Origin: Haemonchus contortus
Taxonomy: Eukaryota > Nematoda > Chromadorea > Rhabditida > Trichostrongylidae
Reading direction: 5' to 3'
Assembly: GCA_000469685.2 (NCBI GenBank)
Contig: LS997565.1
Span: 45,227,810 to 45,291,809, forward strand
Length of the DNA: 64,000 bases
Below, piece by piece: positions 1 through 9,825 of the stretch. Below the pieces are notes generated by a model. It was given only the letters and a program-made list of their open reading frames with translations, was not told where the DNA came from and searched no databases. The translations under genes and the position numbers were made by a program. Numbering within the stretch: position 1 is the first letter of the stretch; each line of letters opens with the position of its first letter.

Positions 1-14
1 CCGCTCAGTGGTCA
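1..14 (+). tRNA. tRNA-Trp 3' end, cut by the window edge
   Basis: Only the end of the T arm, the 3' acceptor strand AGTGGTC and the discriminator A are inside the window. They match the array consensus and are followed by the same T-run, so the gene is probably complete outside. Confidence 0.7.
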
Positions 15-175
15 GAATTTTTGCAAACATTTCAAGAATTCATAAATGAGAGCAGGTCATTACGCTTGAAATCCGAAAAATGTGGAGACAGTCAATTGGG
101 GAATGAAATCTGAAAAATGTAGCGTCAGTCAACCAGGGAAATGCCAAAAGTCAGCAGTTGAAGACAGGATTTCAT

Positions 176-247
176 GACCGCTTGGCGCAATGGTAGCGCG
201 TTCGACTCCAGATCGAAAGGTTGGGCGTTCGATCCGCTCAGTGGTCA
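176..247 (+). tRNA. tRNA-Trp (CCA), array copy 1
   Basis: Cloverleaf seen by hand: acceptor GACCGCT/AGTGGTC (one G-U), D stem GCGC/GCGC, anticodon stem TTCGA/TCGAA around loop CTCCAGA (anticodon CCA), T stem GGGCG/CGCTC (one G-U) with loop TTCGATC, and discriminator A. The A box TGGCGCAATGG and B box GTTCGATCC fit Pol III internal promoters. TTTTT at 251-255 is a Pol III terminator. This sequence is the array consensus. The anticodon and overall resemblance to nematode tRNA-Trp give the assignment. Whether it is charged and used is not shown. Confidence 0.88.
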
Positions 248-409
248 GAATTTTTGCAAACATTTTCAAGAATTCATAAATGAGAGCAGGTCATTACGCT
301 TGAAATCCGAAAAATGTGGAGACAGTCAATTGGGGAATGAAATCTGAAAAATGTAGCGTCAGTCAACCAGGGAAATGCCAAGAGTCAGCAGTTGAAGACA
401 GGATTTCAT

Positions 410-481
410 GACCGCTTGGCGCAATGGTAGCGCGTTCGACTCCAGATCGAAAGGTTGGGCGTTCGATCCGCTCAGTGGTCA
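410..481 (+). tRNA. tRNA-Trp (CCA), array copy 2
   Basis: Identical to copy 1 across all 72 nt, with the T5 terminator just downstream. Confidence 0.88.
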
Positions 482-643
482 GAATTTTTGCAAACATTTT
501 CAAGAATTCATAAATGAGAGCAGGTCATTACGCTTGAAATCCGAAAAATGTGGAGACAGTCAATTGGGGAATGAAATCTGAAAAATGTAGCGTCAGTCAA
601 CCAGGGAAATGCCAAAAGTCAGCAGTTGAAGACAGGATTTCAT

Positions 644-715
644 GACCGCTTGGCGCAATGGTAGCGCGTTCGACTCCAGATCGAAAGGTTGGGCGTTCGA
701 TCCGCTCAGTGGTCA
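644..715 (+). tRNA. tRNA-Trp (CCA), array copy 3
   Basis: Identical to copy 1, with the T5 terminator just downstream. Confidence 0.88.
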
Positions 716-877
716 GAATTTTTGCAAACATTTTCAAGAATTCATAAATGAGAGCAGGTCATTACGCTTGAAATCCGAAAAATGTGGAGACAGTCAATTG
801 GGGAATGAAATCTGAAAAATGTAGCGTCAGCCGACCAGGGAAATGCCAAGAGTCAGCAGTTGAAGACAGGATTTCAT

Positions 878-949
878 GACCGCTTGGCGCAATGGTAGCG
901 CGTTCGACTCCAGATCGAAAGGTTGGGCGTTCGATCCGCTCAGTGGTCA
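878..949 (+). tRNA. tRNA-Trp (CCA), array copy 4
   Basis: Identical to copy 1. The upstream spacer carries the GCCGACC variant of GTCAACC, which marks a spacer subtype running through copies 4, 6-10 and 12-15. Confidence 0.88.
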
Positions 950-1111
950 GAATTTTTGCAAACATTTTCAAGAATTCATAAATGAGAGCAGGTCATTACG
1001 CTTGAAATCCGAAAAATGTGGAGACAGTCAATTGGGGAATGAAATCTGAAAAATGTAGCGTCAGTCAACCAGGGAAATGCCAAAAGTCAGCAGTTGAAGA
1101 CAGGATTTCAT

Positions 1112-1183
1112 GACCGCTTGGCGCAATGGTAGCGCGTTCGACTCCAGATCGAAAGGTTGGGCGTTCGATCCGCTCAGTGGTCA
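1112..1183 (+). tRNA. tRNA-Trp (CCA), array copy 5
   Basis: Identical to copy 1. Its upstream spacer reverts to the GTCAACC subtype, so spacer variants are interleaved. Confidence 0.88.
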
Positions 1184-1345
1184 GAATTTTTGCAAACATT
1201 TTCAAGAATTCATAAATGAGAGCAGGTCATTACGCTTGAAATCCGAAAAATGTGGAGACAGTCAATTGGGGAATGAAATCTGAAAAATGTAGCGTCAGCC
1301 GACCAGGGAAATGCCAAGAGTCAGCAGTTGAAGACAGGATTTCAT

Positions 1346-1417
1346 GACCGCTTGGCGCAATGGTAGCGCGTTCGACTCCAGATCGAAAGGTTGGGCGTTC
1401 GATCCGCTCAGTGGTCA
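1346..1417 (+). tRNA. tRNA-Trp (CCA), array copy 6
   Basis: Identical to copy 1, with the T5 terminator just downstream. Confidence 0.88.
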
Positions 1418-1579
1418 GAATTTTTGCAAACATTTTCAAGAATTCATAAATGAGAGCAGGTCATTACGCTTGAAATCCGAAAAATGTGGAGACAGTCAAT
1501 TGGGGAATGAAATCTGAAAAATGTAGCGTCAGCCGACCAGGGAAATGCCAAGAGTCAGCAGTTGAAGACAGGATTTCAT

Positions 1580-1651
1580 GACCGCTTGGCGCAATGGTAG
1601 CGCGTTCGACTCCAGATCGAAAGGTTGGGCGTTCGATCCGCTCAGTGGTCA
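1580..1651 (+). tRNA. tRNA-Trp (CCA), array copy 7
   Basis: Identical to copy 1, with the T5 terminator just downstream. Confidence 0.88.
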
Positions 1652-1813
1652 GAATTTTTGCAAACATTTTCAAGAATTCATAAATGAGAGCAGGTCATTA
1701 CGCTTGAAATCCGAAAAATGTGGAGACAGTCAATTGGGGAATGAAATCTGAAAAATGTAGCGTCAGCCGACCAGGGAAATGCCAAGAGTCAGCAGTTGAA
1801 GACAGGATTTCAT

Positions 1814-1885
1814 GACCGCTTGGCGCAATGGTAGCGCGTTCGACTCCAGATCGAAAGGTTGGGCGTTCGATCCGCTCAGTGGTCA
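1814..1885 (+). tRNA. tRNA-Trp (CCA), array copy 8
   Basis: Identical to copy 1, with the T5 terminator just downstream. Confidence 0.88.
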
Positions 1886-2047
1886 GAATTTTTGCAAACA
1901 TTTTCAAGAATTCATAAATGAGAGCAGGTCATTACGCTTGAAATCCGAAAAATGTGGAGACAGTCAATTGGGGAATGAAATCTGAAAAATGTAGCGTCAG
2001 CCGACCAGGGAAATGCCAAAAGTCAGCAGTTGAATGCAGGATTTCAT

Positions 2048-2119
2048 GACCGCTTGGCGCGATGGTAGCGCGTTCGACTCCAGATCGAAAGGTTGGGCGT
2101 TCGATCCGCTCAGTGGTCA
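2048..2119 (+). tRNA. tRNA-Trp (CCA), array copy 9, A14G variant
   Basis: One change from consensus: the nearly invariant A14 after the D stem is G. A14 normally pairs with U8 in the tertiary fold and lies in the A box, so this copy may be impaired. The same change is in the copy at 3507, which fits block duplication. Confidence 0.7.
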
Positions 2120-2281
2120 GAATTTTTGCAAACATTTTCAAGAATTCATAAATGAGAGCAGGTCATTACGCTTGAAATCCGAAAAATGTGGAGACAGTCA
2201 ATTGGGGAATGAAATCTGAAAAATGTAGCGTCAGCCGACCAGGGAAATGCCAAGAGTCAGCAGTTGAAGACAGGATTTCAT

Positions 2282-2303
2282 GACCGCTTGGCGCAATGGT
2301 AGC
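2282..2303 (+). pseudogene. Truncated tRNA-Trp copy (5' portion only)
   Basis: Matches the first 22 nt of the tRNA and then jumps at GCATGCC into the spacer sequence that precedes the next copy, 56 bp on. No anticodon or T arm remains. The junction is identical to the one at 3762. Confidence 0.85.
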
Positions 2304-2337
2304 ATGCCAAGATCAGCAGTTGAATGCAGGATTTCAT

Positions 2338-2409
2338 GACCGCTTATCGCAATGGTAGCGCGTTCGACTCCAGATCGAAAGGTTGGGCGTTCGATCCCCT
2401 CAGTGGTCA
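2338..2409 (+). pseudogene. Diverged tRNA-Trp copy (broken D and T stems)
   Basis: Full length, but bases 9-10 are AT instead of GG, which breaks the first D-stem pair and the A box (TATCGCAATGG). One T-stem base is changed, giving CCCTC opposite GGGCG. The anticodon loop is intact and the T5 run follows. It is probably non-functional as a tRNA gene. Confidence 0.7.
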
Positions 2410-2570
2410 GAATTTTTGCAAACGTTTTCAAGAATTCATAAATGAGAGCAGGTCATTACGCTTGAAATCTGAAAAATGTGGCGTCATCAATCAGGGAATG
2501 AAATCTGAAAAATGTAGCGTCAGTCAACCAGGGAAATGCCAAGAGTCAGCAGTTGAAGACAGGATTTCAT

Positions 2571-2642
2571 GACCGCTTGGCGCAATGGTAGCGCGTTCGA
2601 CTCCAGATCGAAAGGTTGGGCGTTCGATCCGCTCAGTGGTCA
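2571..2642 (+). tRNA. tRNA-Trp (CCA), array copy 11
   Basis: Identical to copy 1. It follows a spacer subtype with GTCATCAATC, shared only with the unit before 4030. Confidence 0.88.
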
Positions 2643-2804
2643 GAATTTTTGCAAACATTTTCAAGAATTCATAAATGAGAGCAGGTCATTACGCTTGAAA
2701 TCCGAAAAATGTGGAGACAGTCAATTGGGGAATGAAATCTGAAAAATGTAGCGTCAGCCGACCAGGGAAATGCCAAGAGTCAGCAGCTGAAGACAGGATT
2801 TCAT

Positions 2805-2876
2805 GACCGCTTGGCGCAATGGTAGCGCGTTCGACTCCAGATCGAAAGGTTGGGCGTTCGATCCGCTCAGTGGTCA
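2805..2876 (+). tRNA. tRNA-Trp (CCA), array copy 12
   Basis: Identical to copy 1. Its upstream spacer has CAGCAGCTGA instead of CAGCAGTTGA. Confidence 0.88.
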
Positions 2877-3038
2877 GAATTTTTGCAAACATTTTCAAGA
2901 ATTCATAAATGAGAGCAGGTCATTACGCTTGAAATCCGAAAAATGTGGAGACAGTCAATTGGGGAATGAAATCTGAAAAATGTAGCGTCAGCCGACCAGG
3001 GAAATGCCAAGAGTCAGCAGCTGAAGACAGGATTTCAT

Positions 3039-3110
3039 GACCGCTTGGCGCAATGGTAGTGCGTTCGACTCCAGATTGAAAGGTTGGGCGTTCGATCCGT
3101 TCAGTGGTCA
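3039..3110 (+). tRNA. tRNA-Trp (CCA), array copy 13, three C-to-T changes
   Basis: Three C-to-T changes fall in the D stem (GTGC), anticodon stem (TTGAA) and T stem (CGTTC). Each turns a G-C pair into G-U, so the cloverleaf is preserved though weaker. Two of the three are at CpG sites. Confidence 0.75.
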
Positions 3111-3272
3111 GAATTTTTGCAAACATTTTCAAGAATTCATAAATGAGAGCAGGTCATTACGCTTGAAATCCGAAAAATGTGGAGACAGTCAATTGGGGAA
3201 TGAAATCTGAAAAATGTAGCGTCAGCCGACCAGGGAAATGCCAAGAGTCAGCAGTTGAAGACAGGATTTCAT

Positions 3273-3344
3273 GACCGCTTGGCGCAATGGTAGCGCGTTC
3301 GACTCCAGATCGAAAGGTTGGGCGTTCGATCCGCTCAGTGGTCA
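3273..3344 (+). tRNA. tRNA-Trp (CCA), array copy 14
   Basis: Identical to copy 1, with the T5 terminator just downstream. Confidence 0.88.
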
Positions 3345-3506
3345 GAATTTTTGCAAACATTTTCAAGAATTCATAAATGAGAGCAGGTCATTACGCTTGA
3401 AATCCGAAAAATGTGGAGACAGTCAATTGGGGAATGAAATCTGAAAAATGTAGCGTCAGCCGACCAGGGAAATGCCAAAAGTCAGCAGTTGAATGCAGGA
3501 TTTCAT

Positions 3507-3578
3507 GACCGCTTGGCGCGATGGTAGCGCGTTCGACTCCAGATCGAAAGGTTGGGCGTTCGATCCGCTCAGTGGTCA
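3507..3578 (+). tRNA. tRNA-Trp (CCA), array copy 15, A14G variant
   Basis: Carries the same A14G change as the copy at 2048, exactly 1459 bp away. Confidence 0.7.
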
Positions 3579-3740
3579 GAATTTTTGCAAACATTTTCAA
3601 GAATTCATAAATGAGAGCAGGTCATTACGCTTGAAATCCGAAAAATGTGGAGACAGTCAATTGGGGAATGAAATCTGAAAAATGTAGCGTCAGCCGACCA
3701 GGGAAATGCCAAGAGTCAGCAGTTGAAGACAGGATTTCAT

Positions 3741-3762
3741 GACCGCTTGGCGCAATGGTAGC
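3741..3762 (+). pseudogene. Truncated tRNA-Trp copy (5' portion only)
   Basis: Same truncation junction as 2282-2303, one higher-order period (1459 bp) downstream. Confidence 0.85.
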
Positions 3763-3796
3763 ATGCCAAGATCAGCAGTTGAATGCAGGATTTCAT

Positions 3797-3868
3797 GACC
3801 GCTTGGCGCAATGGTAGCGCGTTCGACTCCAGATCGAAAGGTTGGGCGTTCGATCCGCTCAGTGGTCA
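3797..3868 (+). tRNA. tRNA-Trp (CCA), array copy 16
   Basis: Identical to copy 1, although its positional equivalent in the previous block (2338) is mutated. Those changes therefore arose after the block duplicated, or were erased here by conversion. Confidence 0.88.
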
Positions 3869-4029
3869 GAATTTTTGCAAACGTTTTCAAGAATTCATAA
3901 ATGCGAGCAGGTCATTACGCTTGAAATCTGAAAAATGTGGCGTCATCAATCAGGGAATGAAATCTGAAAAATGTAGCGTCAGTCAACCAGGGAAATGTCA
4001 AGAATCGGTAGATGAAGGCAGGATTTCAT

Positions 4030-4101
4030 GACCGCTTGGCGCAATGGTAGCGCGTTCGACTCCAGATCGAAAGGTTGGGCGTTCGATCCGCTCAGTGGTC
4101 A
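4030..4101 (+). tRNA. tRNA-Trp (CCA), last full array copy
   Basis: Identical to copy 1, with the T5 run immediately after. The spacer beyond it is more diverged, as expected at an array edge. Confidence 0.87.
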
Positions 4102-4226
4102 GAATTTTTGCAAACGTTTTAAATAATTCATAAATGAGAGCAGGTCATTACACTTGAAATCTGAAAAACGTGGCGTCAGTCAATCAGGGAAATGCCAAGA
4201 GCCAGCAGTTGAAGGCAGGATTTCGT

Positions 4227-4244
4227 GACCGCTTGGCGCAATGG
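4227..4244 (+). pseudogene. tRNA-Trp fragment at the right end of the array
   Basis: The first 18 nt of the tRNA (through GCAATGGT) are present. Similarity then stops and unique sequence begins, marking the array boundary. Confidence 0.8.
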
Positions 4245-6090
4245 TGACAATTCGTATTCGTCCTCAACATTTGCTCTCTTTGGTTATAAAATGTACAAGT
4301 CGGTGCTCATTTTACTCCCACACGAGTCTGACACCAGTCAACCTTCCTTGGGAGGATGCAAGGATTGGGGCGAGAAGGGGTCCTGAACCATGCCGTTGCC
4401 ATAGTGCGCCCTTTGCCATTTCACCACCTCCTCCTCAGTCACTTTTCGAAATTAGAATGTTCAAGCTCTTCGAATGAGGTATCTCTGAAAGTCGTTAGGT
4501 CTCTGGAGAGGGTGGCGATCAGATCAGTCAAGTTTGTTAAATGAAGTGCATCAACGAAAAACCACCGAAAAACCCCGGAAGGCATAACACATCTGACATG
4601 AGGCCGAGATATCAGTAGTTTTGATGGACCGAGAAATACGAAAAAACGTTTTTGAAAGAGACGAGTGCTATTGAAATGCTCAATGGGGTCAGTCACAAAA
4701 ACGGAACACTTGTCCTTCAACATTTTATTGGAATGACTACTTCAGGCCAATACTTAAGCAACAAGCAACCAAATCCCGGACATTTCACATCTTGATTCTA
4801 TGTTATCATCGATTTTTGGGCGAACAGTCCATCCTTTGTCAGGCTTTAATTCTGATTTTGCTTGGAAATCTTGGCATCCAGATATTGGCTAATTTTACTG
4901 TAATTCTCTATAAAACTTCTCGTCCGTCTTGAATGGGTTTTCTCGGCCCTGAGTATCCTCTCAGTTTGGGAATCCTCTGTTTCTCCTGGATTTCCATGTG
5001 GGATTCTAGCTGCATCTGATTGCCTTTTTCGCTTGAAACCAGGTGAGAGAAATGAGGATTTTCCTGTAGGAGCGTAAATGGGGACATAAGAGCAGGTTTC
5101 TCTCAATTGCTCCCATACTGTAAACTCGTATGAAAGCTTGCACGTGTAACCTTCTACTCGCTTCCGACTTACTGCTAGAAAATGTAATTTGTAGGCTGCG
5201 TGAAGTTTTTCAGGGAAATATTTCTGCACTAGCCCTAGGACAGCAAAGAATTTAATTAGGACGGCACTACGTTCAACCAAGGCTGGCAGTCCTCCAGAGT
5301 AGTTTTGGTTCCTTTTAAATCATCAAAATGACCAAATCTTCTGCTCTCCTGACCACTGTCTTAGGGAAACCTTCCATAAAGATTGGTATTCCCACGTAGA
5401 GGGAGATTCGAATTGAGATCACCCACTACTTTCTAAGTATAGAAATGTACATTAACCAAACGCCCCAACGTTTCTTTTTCCTATCCACAATTGGGAAAAG
5501 GCAAGTGAATGACATGAAGAGGACCCCAAAAAGGGAGGTGGTCGTACCCAGGAGGGCAGGTCGACGCTATACCTCACTCTGTGCACGAAACTATTATAAA
5601 TATTATGATTGTTTTTGATGTAATTACACTGCCCTGCCGAGCTCCCTCGGCTCCAGCTTAGCTAATGCTCACCCCCTCACTCAGTCTGAGCATTCGATTT
5701 CTTCCAGGCATTAAGAGCTCGAAACATGAGATGAACGTCCTCTTTAACGCCATAAATCACATGCTCAGAGTGAGATGCTGAATTATCGGTTTCCCCTATC
5801 GGACACCTCTTTGCTTTCATGTCGGCTTCCCTCTTCGAAGGATTTACTTGGCTAATTCTCGAACTTCAGCTCCATTGCTTAGTTGACAGTTTTGAATTCA
5901 TTATGCATTTATTAGCTAGGTAGCTTTCGTAGTATAAGCTGAACGAGGCTATGTCAGCTGCATTTCGCTATGGAAGCGCGAGAGCAGTTGTGATCTGTAG
6001 GAGTTCATGGTCACCTAAATATTCTTATTCGGTGCTGCATTCTGACAGTCTCAGAATAAAGTCTTGAGGCATTACCCAGTCCCGTCTGAA
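4245..6090. other. Unique sequence right of the tRNA array
   Basis: Apart from the minus-strand ORF at 4846-5280, I see no gene, RNA or recognisable element here. Confidence 0.5.
4846..5280 (-). CDS. Unrecognised 144-codon ORF
   Basis: An open frame of 144 codons on the minus strand ends in a lysine/glutamine/asparagine-rich tail. The N-terminal half is hydrophobic/aromatic (residues 8-35). A stretch near residues 36-60 contains VEGYTCKLSYEF, which faintly recalls the YTFKFSY-type strand of HORMA domains. No other HORMA feature is evident, so I do not assign that function. The frame continues upstream of the first Met without a stop for some codons, so an upstream exon is possible. It may equally be a chance ORF or a decayed gene fragment. 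Confidence 0.22.
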   Translation of the reverse strand: MVERSAVLIKFFAVLGLVQKYFPEKLHAAYKLHFLAVSRKRVEGYTCKLSYEFTVWEQLRETCSYVPIYAPTGKSSFLSPGFKRKRQSDAARIPHGNPGETEDSQTERILRAEKTHSRRTRSFIENYSKISQYLDAKISKQNQN

Positions 6091-6342
6091 GGATGCACCT
6101 CGCATTCGACTCTCATTCAGGATCGTAGCGGCGTATTGAATGCGTGTGTGGCCAATACAATAACTTGCTGTGGCCAGCCTATGCGCAAGTCAGTGCTTTG
6201 ACCCTCCTTGACAAGACAAGAACCAATTATCCGACCCAGAGGGATGGAAGGTCTGGTTATCCTAGAAGGATATTGAACCGGAACTCAGAAGCGCGACTAT
6301 GCTGTGAGGTGCGCCACTTACCACTGCACCACCTCCGTCCTG
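6091..6342 (-). repeat. tRNA-derived SINE copy 1
   Basis: Near full length. On the minus strand the 5' end is at about 6342 with the A-box-like GTGGTGCAGTGG. The B box is degraded (GAGTTCCGGTTC). The body contains the family landmarks GGATGGAAGG and TCAGTGCTTT on the plus strand. Confidence 0.75.
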
Positions 6343-9300
6343 CTTTCTGACAATAGTGCTTTCAATAGTATACTATGTTTATGTGAATGGATGTTTACGG
6401 AAATAAAGAACTTGACTGAGGCTCGTGTGGGATCAACCCTCTACAGATACTCCATTCCTACTGCATTTTTAGGGTCGACTCAAACCTCCGACAAAAAGGC
6501 TCCGTGACCTAAAAATCTGGTCTGAGGTGAGGTATTGGCAACTTGGATAGCTGCTACTTCAAGTTCAAGGACTAATCTCGCTCTGATTATCCAGTCTCCC
6601 TGCTGTTTGCTTTGAGTAATTTAGTGGTGCTAGATTCGCCCATTAGGAAGAGGACGATGTGGGAATAAGGTCGCACCCTCACACTACTCAAATCTGGTAC
6701 ACATCTAAATGTTGACAGTTTCGAAACGCATGGCGCATGTCGAAAACAGATGTGCAGAGCTATTGTCTTTTTATTCATTGTCTATTGGGTTTTACTGGCT
6801 CTCTAGCCCTCATTTACGTGAATATTTCATATATTTTATATTTGAATATATTTTAGTCACGTATCAAGAGACCATGGAGACCTTGAAGCATAGCTATATT
6901 ATACACATATTCGGAACCGATCGTGTTTTTATTGAGGCAATTTGCCAATAGGCTACTAGCATAGTCGAAGCTCCAGTATTTGGCGAATTTTTCAGCCACA
7001 CCAATTGTCTCTGCAATAGAGCCGCCTTCTGACTATCGAAATCTCAAGCCTCGATCTTTGTGAGCAGTGGCTCTCCTCATATATGTTTGTTACAAGTTTG
7101 CAGTGTCAGTTTTCAATGGTTCCTAAGACCCTTAACGAATTTGTTCTTCAGCACCTCTTCCTAGAGCCTCGTAGGCACAGATAACAATGGGTCTATCTCT
7201 TCGATTACCTCTTGGGAACAAATGTTAAGCCTAAAAGAAGGGCTAAGGCGATGTCGCTGTAGTGACGATCAACTCTGTGATAAAGAAAGGTATACGGCAC
7301 TCACACCTTCGGGAAACCGCTAATCTGCTTAGCAACTCTAAGAAATACTCTTTTCCGCCGCTATTTTCCACACTTGCCTTTGAAATTGGACATCAGATCG
7401 GCCTCATACAGGAAAGGCCTACCAAAAAAGGAACATGTGGGACTAATGTCCTACCTAGATTGATCTTAAGAAAGCCATAACCTTCCCCATTTAGCTAGGA
7501 AACTATCAACCTTTATTCTGAGGAATCGAGAGTGATACAACTCCTGAAAGTACGTCCACTGGTGTGTTTTGATTTATTAAGGGCCGGCTATGAATGGTGG
7601 GTCTGGGATGATGGTGAGACTCCATCCAACTGAGTTATGAGCAAGACGTTCGACCTCAGCAGAGATTGGAACTGGCATTTGCCTTCCTGGTAATGTCGTG
7701 GTTATCTTGCCGTGCGAATGTTATCATGAGGACTTTGATTTATAACCTCTTTCCCGGCTACCATTCAACTTCCTCGTGGTACTATTTATCAAAAATGCCA
7801 ACAAATGCCCCTATGAAGGGCAGAACCGAAAAGGAGACTGATGACTATTTTCAGCCACATTTCTTGTGTATCTCACAAGAGAGCTATCCAAGTCCGTAAA
7901 TCATTGTGGAGGCAATCCCTTATGCTGTTGTGCCACACGTGCCCTCCCCTTTCGATGAGACCGCGTTTCACTTGATTCAGCAAACTCCTTCTCATCTTCA
8001 ATACCCCAAAACTGAATCGAATATTTTCCTGAAATCCAACATAGAAAGAGAGTACCAACGAAACTGATGGGCTGACGGGTCACCGGCACGAAACCCGTTT
8101 TTGACTTTCCGCGGCGTATACAGATCACCGAACCCGAAGCAACCACCAAAGTCTTCTCCTACAAACAACTTGCGTACTCACACGGGGACCAGGATTCAAG
8201 AATCGAAGAAAGTTTAAAACAATTGTGGGACAGTCCATTTCTAGAGACCTACACCCTCACAGCTCTCCTTTTTGGGAAGATGTACCTACATAGAAGCATC
8301 TGATGCCGAAGGCAACCCTCGCCTCCCTCTCCACTCTGTTCCTTTTCGCTTACCAACTCGAATAGGTCCCTCTCTACCCAATTCTTTCCACCTGCTACTT
8401 CAAACAGGCACTGATAAATCTTACGTGACGGCTTCTGCTTGGAAGTAAAGGTTGTTCATCTGTAGTTTGCTCGGTATGGGGTCATGGCCGAAAAAGCTGC
8501 AGATCGGAACTTTTCTGCCAATTTTAAGCCAGTGAGGGAAGGGGACAGCTCATTAGAACCTTGGGACAGCAAAGCTGTAATAAACCTTGGCCTAATTCAT
8601 TGGGCATTCGCGTCAAAAACGTTCCCACATAACCAGGTTTCGAAAAATTCGTCGAGAAGTTTTTTGTTTGGGGAAACTTCTGAGATGGGTTGATGGGTGG
8701 GAAGAAGGAGTCTGAGGAATCAGCTATGCATGAGACGTGTTCCACTTTGATTTGTCCGAATTCAATTAGTAATGAGATTTGGCAGATGTCAAAGGAATAG
8801 CTTTACACAGTTCATGGGATTGAATCCCTCTCAGGCCTAGATTCTACCTTTGCTCAATTTAACCCTTTTACTCCAGATTTTGCATTTTAATATTAATGCA
8901 GTATACATGCTAAAGCTTCCTTTTACAATTTTTTTTTCGAGTGTTAAAGGGAAGGGGAGTCTGCCTTAGGATGCCCTCAGGGACCCATAATCAGCAACTT
9001 GCCAAATGCACTGGATTCTGCTCAGTTCAGATGTCATGGCATAGAATTCCCTTCTCAAGTGTTTGATGGCTACGATGCATCCAAGAAAACCTACCCTCCA
9101 GAAGAAACTACACAAGACGTTAGCGTCGAAGTGATCGCTATGGGCACAGATCCCTGGAGGCCTACTGGAACTAGTTTAAGCATCCAATTTTCCTGCTCAG
9201 TAGTTTTCGGATTGGTTTTCCCAGAATCTTCCGTATACTTATACTTTTTCTTGCAACTTTCCTTTCATGAAGGTGCATCAACTCGGAAAAAAGTAGGTGT

Positions 9301-9595
9301 ATCTCTTCTTGACAGACGAAACGGATGAAAGGACATTTCATAGAATCATTCGTCCTTGCATGATGGAACGCATTTGAATGACGGGTTCATTTCTTAGAAA
9401 CCGTTGGAGCCAATGACTCAAATCGTCGGTCTCCAAGGAATAAACCTGTCATTAAAATGTGAAAATGCAAAAGAGTATTGGTAGTATTGGAATTTTCCGG
9501 AGAAAAAGACTCTACAAAGGTTTAGGGGAGGATGGGTTGAGTGACGAAGTGGTTGAAGATTCTACAAACTTTAGCTTCAAAAAATCCTGTTAATG
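6343..9595. other. Stretch without recognisable genes
   Basis: About 3.25 kb with only short ORFs of no recognisable family on either strand. I see nothing I can name. Confidence 0.5.
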
Positions 9596-9825
9596 AAATG
9601 CGCCCCGGATTTGACTTTCATTCAGAATCGTAGTTCCTTATTGAATGAGCGTGTGGTCTTGATAACGAATTGCGGTGGTCAGCCTATGTACGAGTCAGTG
9701 CTTTATCCACCCAGACCAGTCTAGTACCAACTAACGGAACCCGAAGGGATGGAAGGCTTGTTCAGTCTGGAAGGATATCGATCTCTTGACCAAGTACGGC
9801 TGATTGCCACTACACAAGAAATTGT
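9596..9825 (-). repeat. tRNA-derived SINE copy 2
   Basis: A diverged copy. The 3' body (from GCGCCCCGGATTTGACTTTC on the plus strand) is well kept. The tRNA-like 5' part is decayed down to ATTGCCACTACAC. Confidence 0.7.

Larger units (their letters stand above)
1..4244 (+). repeat. Tandem array of 234-bp units, each with a tRNA-Trp(CCA)-like gene
   Basis: Near-identical units repeat every 234 bp from the left edge to about 4244. Each has a 72-nt tRNA-Trp-like gene, a T5 run 4-8 nt downstream, and a spacer of about 160 nt. The spacer holds two diverged copies of a 35-nt motif beginning GAAATC(C/T)GAAAAATGT. Full-length tRNA copies start at 176, 410, 644, 878, 1112, 1346, 1580, 1814, 2048, 2338, 2571, 2805, 3039, 3273, 3507, 3797 and 4030. 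A 3' remnant lies at 1-14 and truncated copies start at 2282, 3741 and 4227. A higher-order period of 1459 bp is visible: the block with the copies at 2048, 2282, 2338 and 2571 recurs at 3507, 3741, 3797 and 4030 with the same spacings (234, 56, 233). The array starts before the window, so its full copy number is unknown. Confidence 0.95.

Noticed and set aside
762..4031. Many near-identical 61-82-codon ORFs on both strands across the tRNA array
   Set aside because: They recur only because the 234-bp unit recurs, and they run straight through the tRNA genes and spacers. The frame carries no protein-like conservation beyond the DNA identity.
1..4244. CRISPR-like array
   Set aside because: Units are 234 bp and contain tRNA genes; there are no short repeats with unique spacers, and the DNA is eukaryotic.
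8999..9328. 109-codon ORF (+)
   Set aside because: No motif or convincing coding bias, and the hydrophobic C-terminal part is AT-driven.
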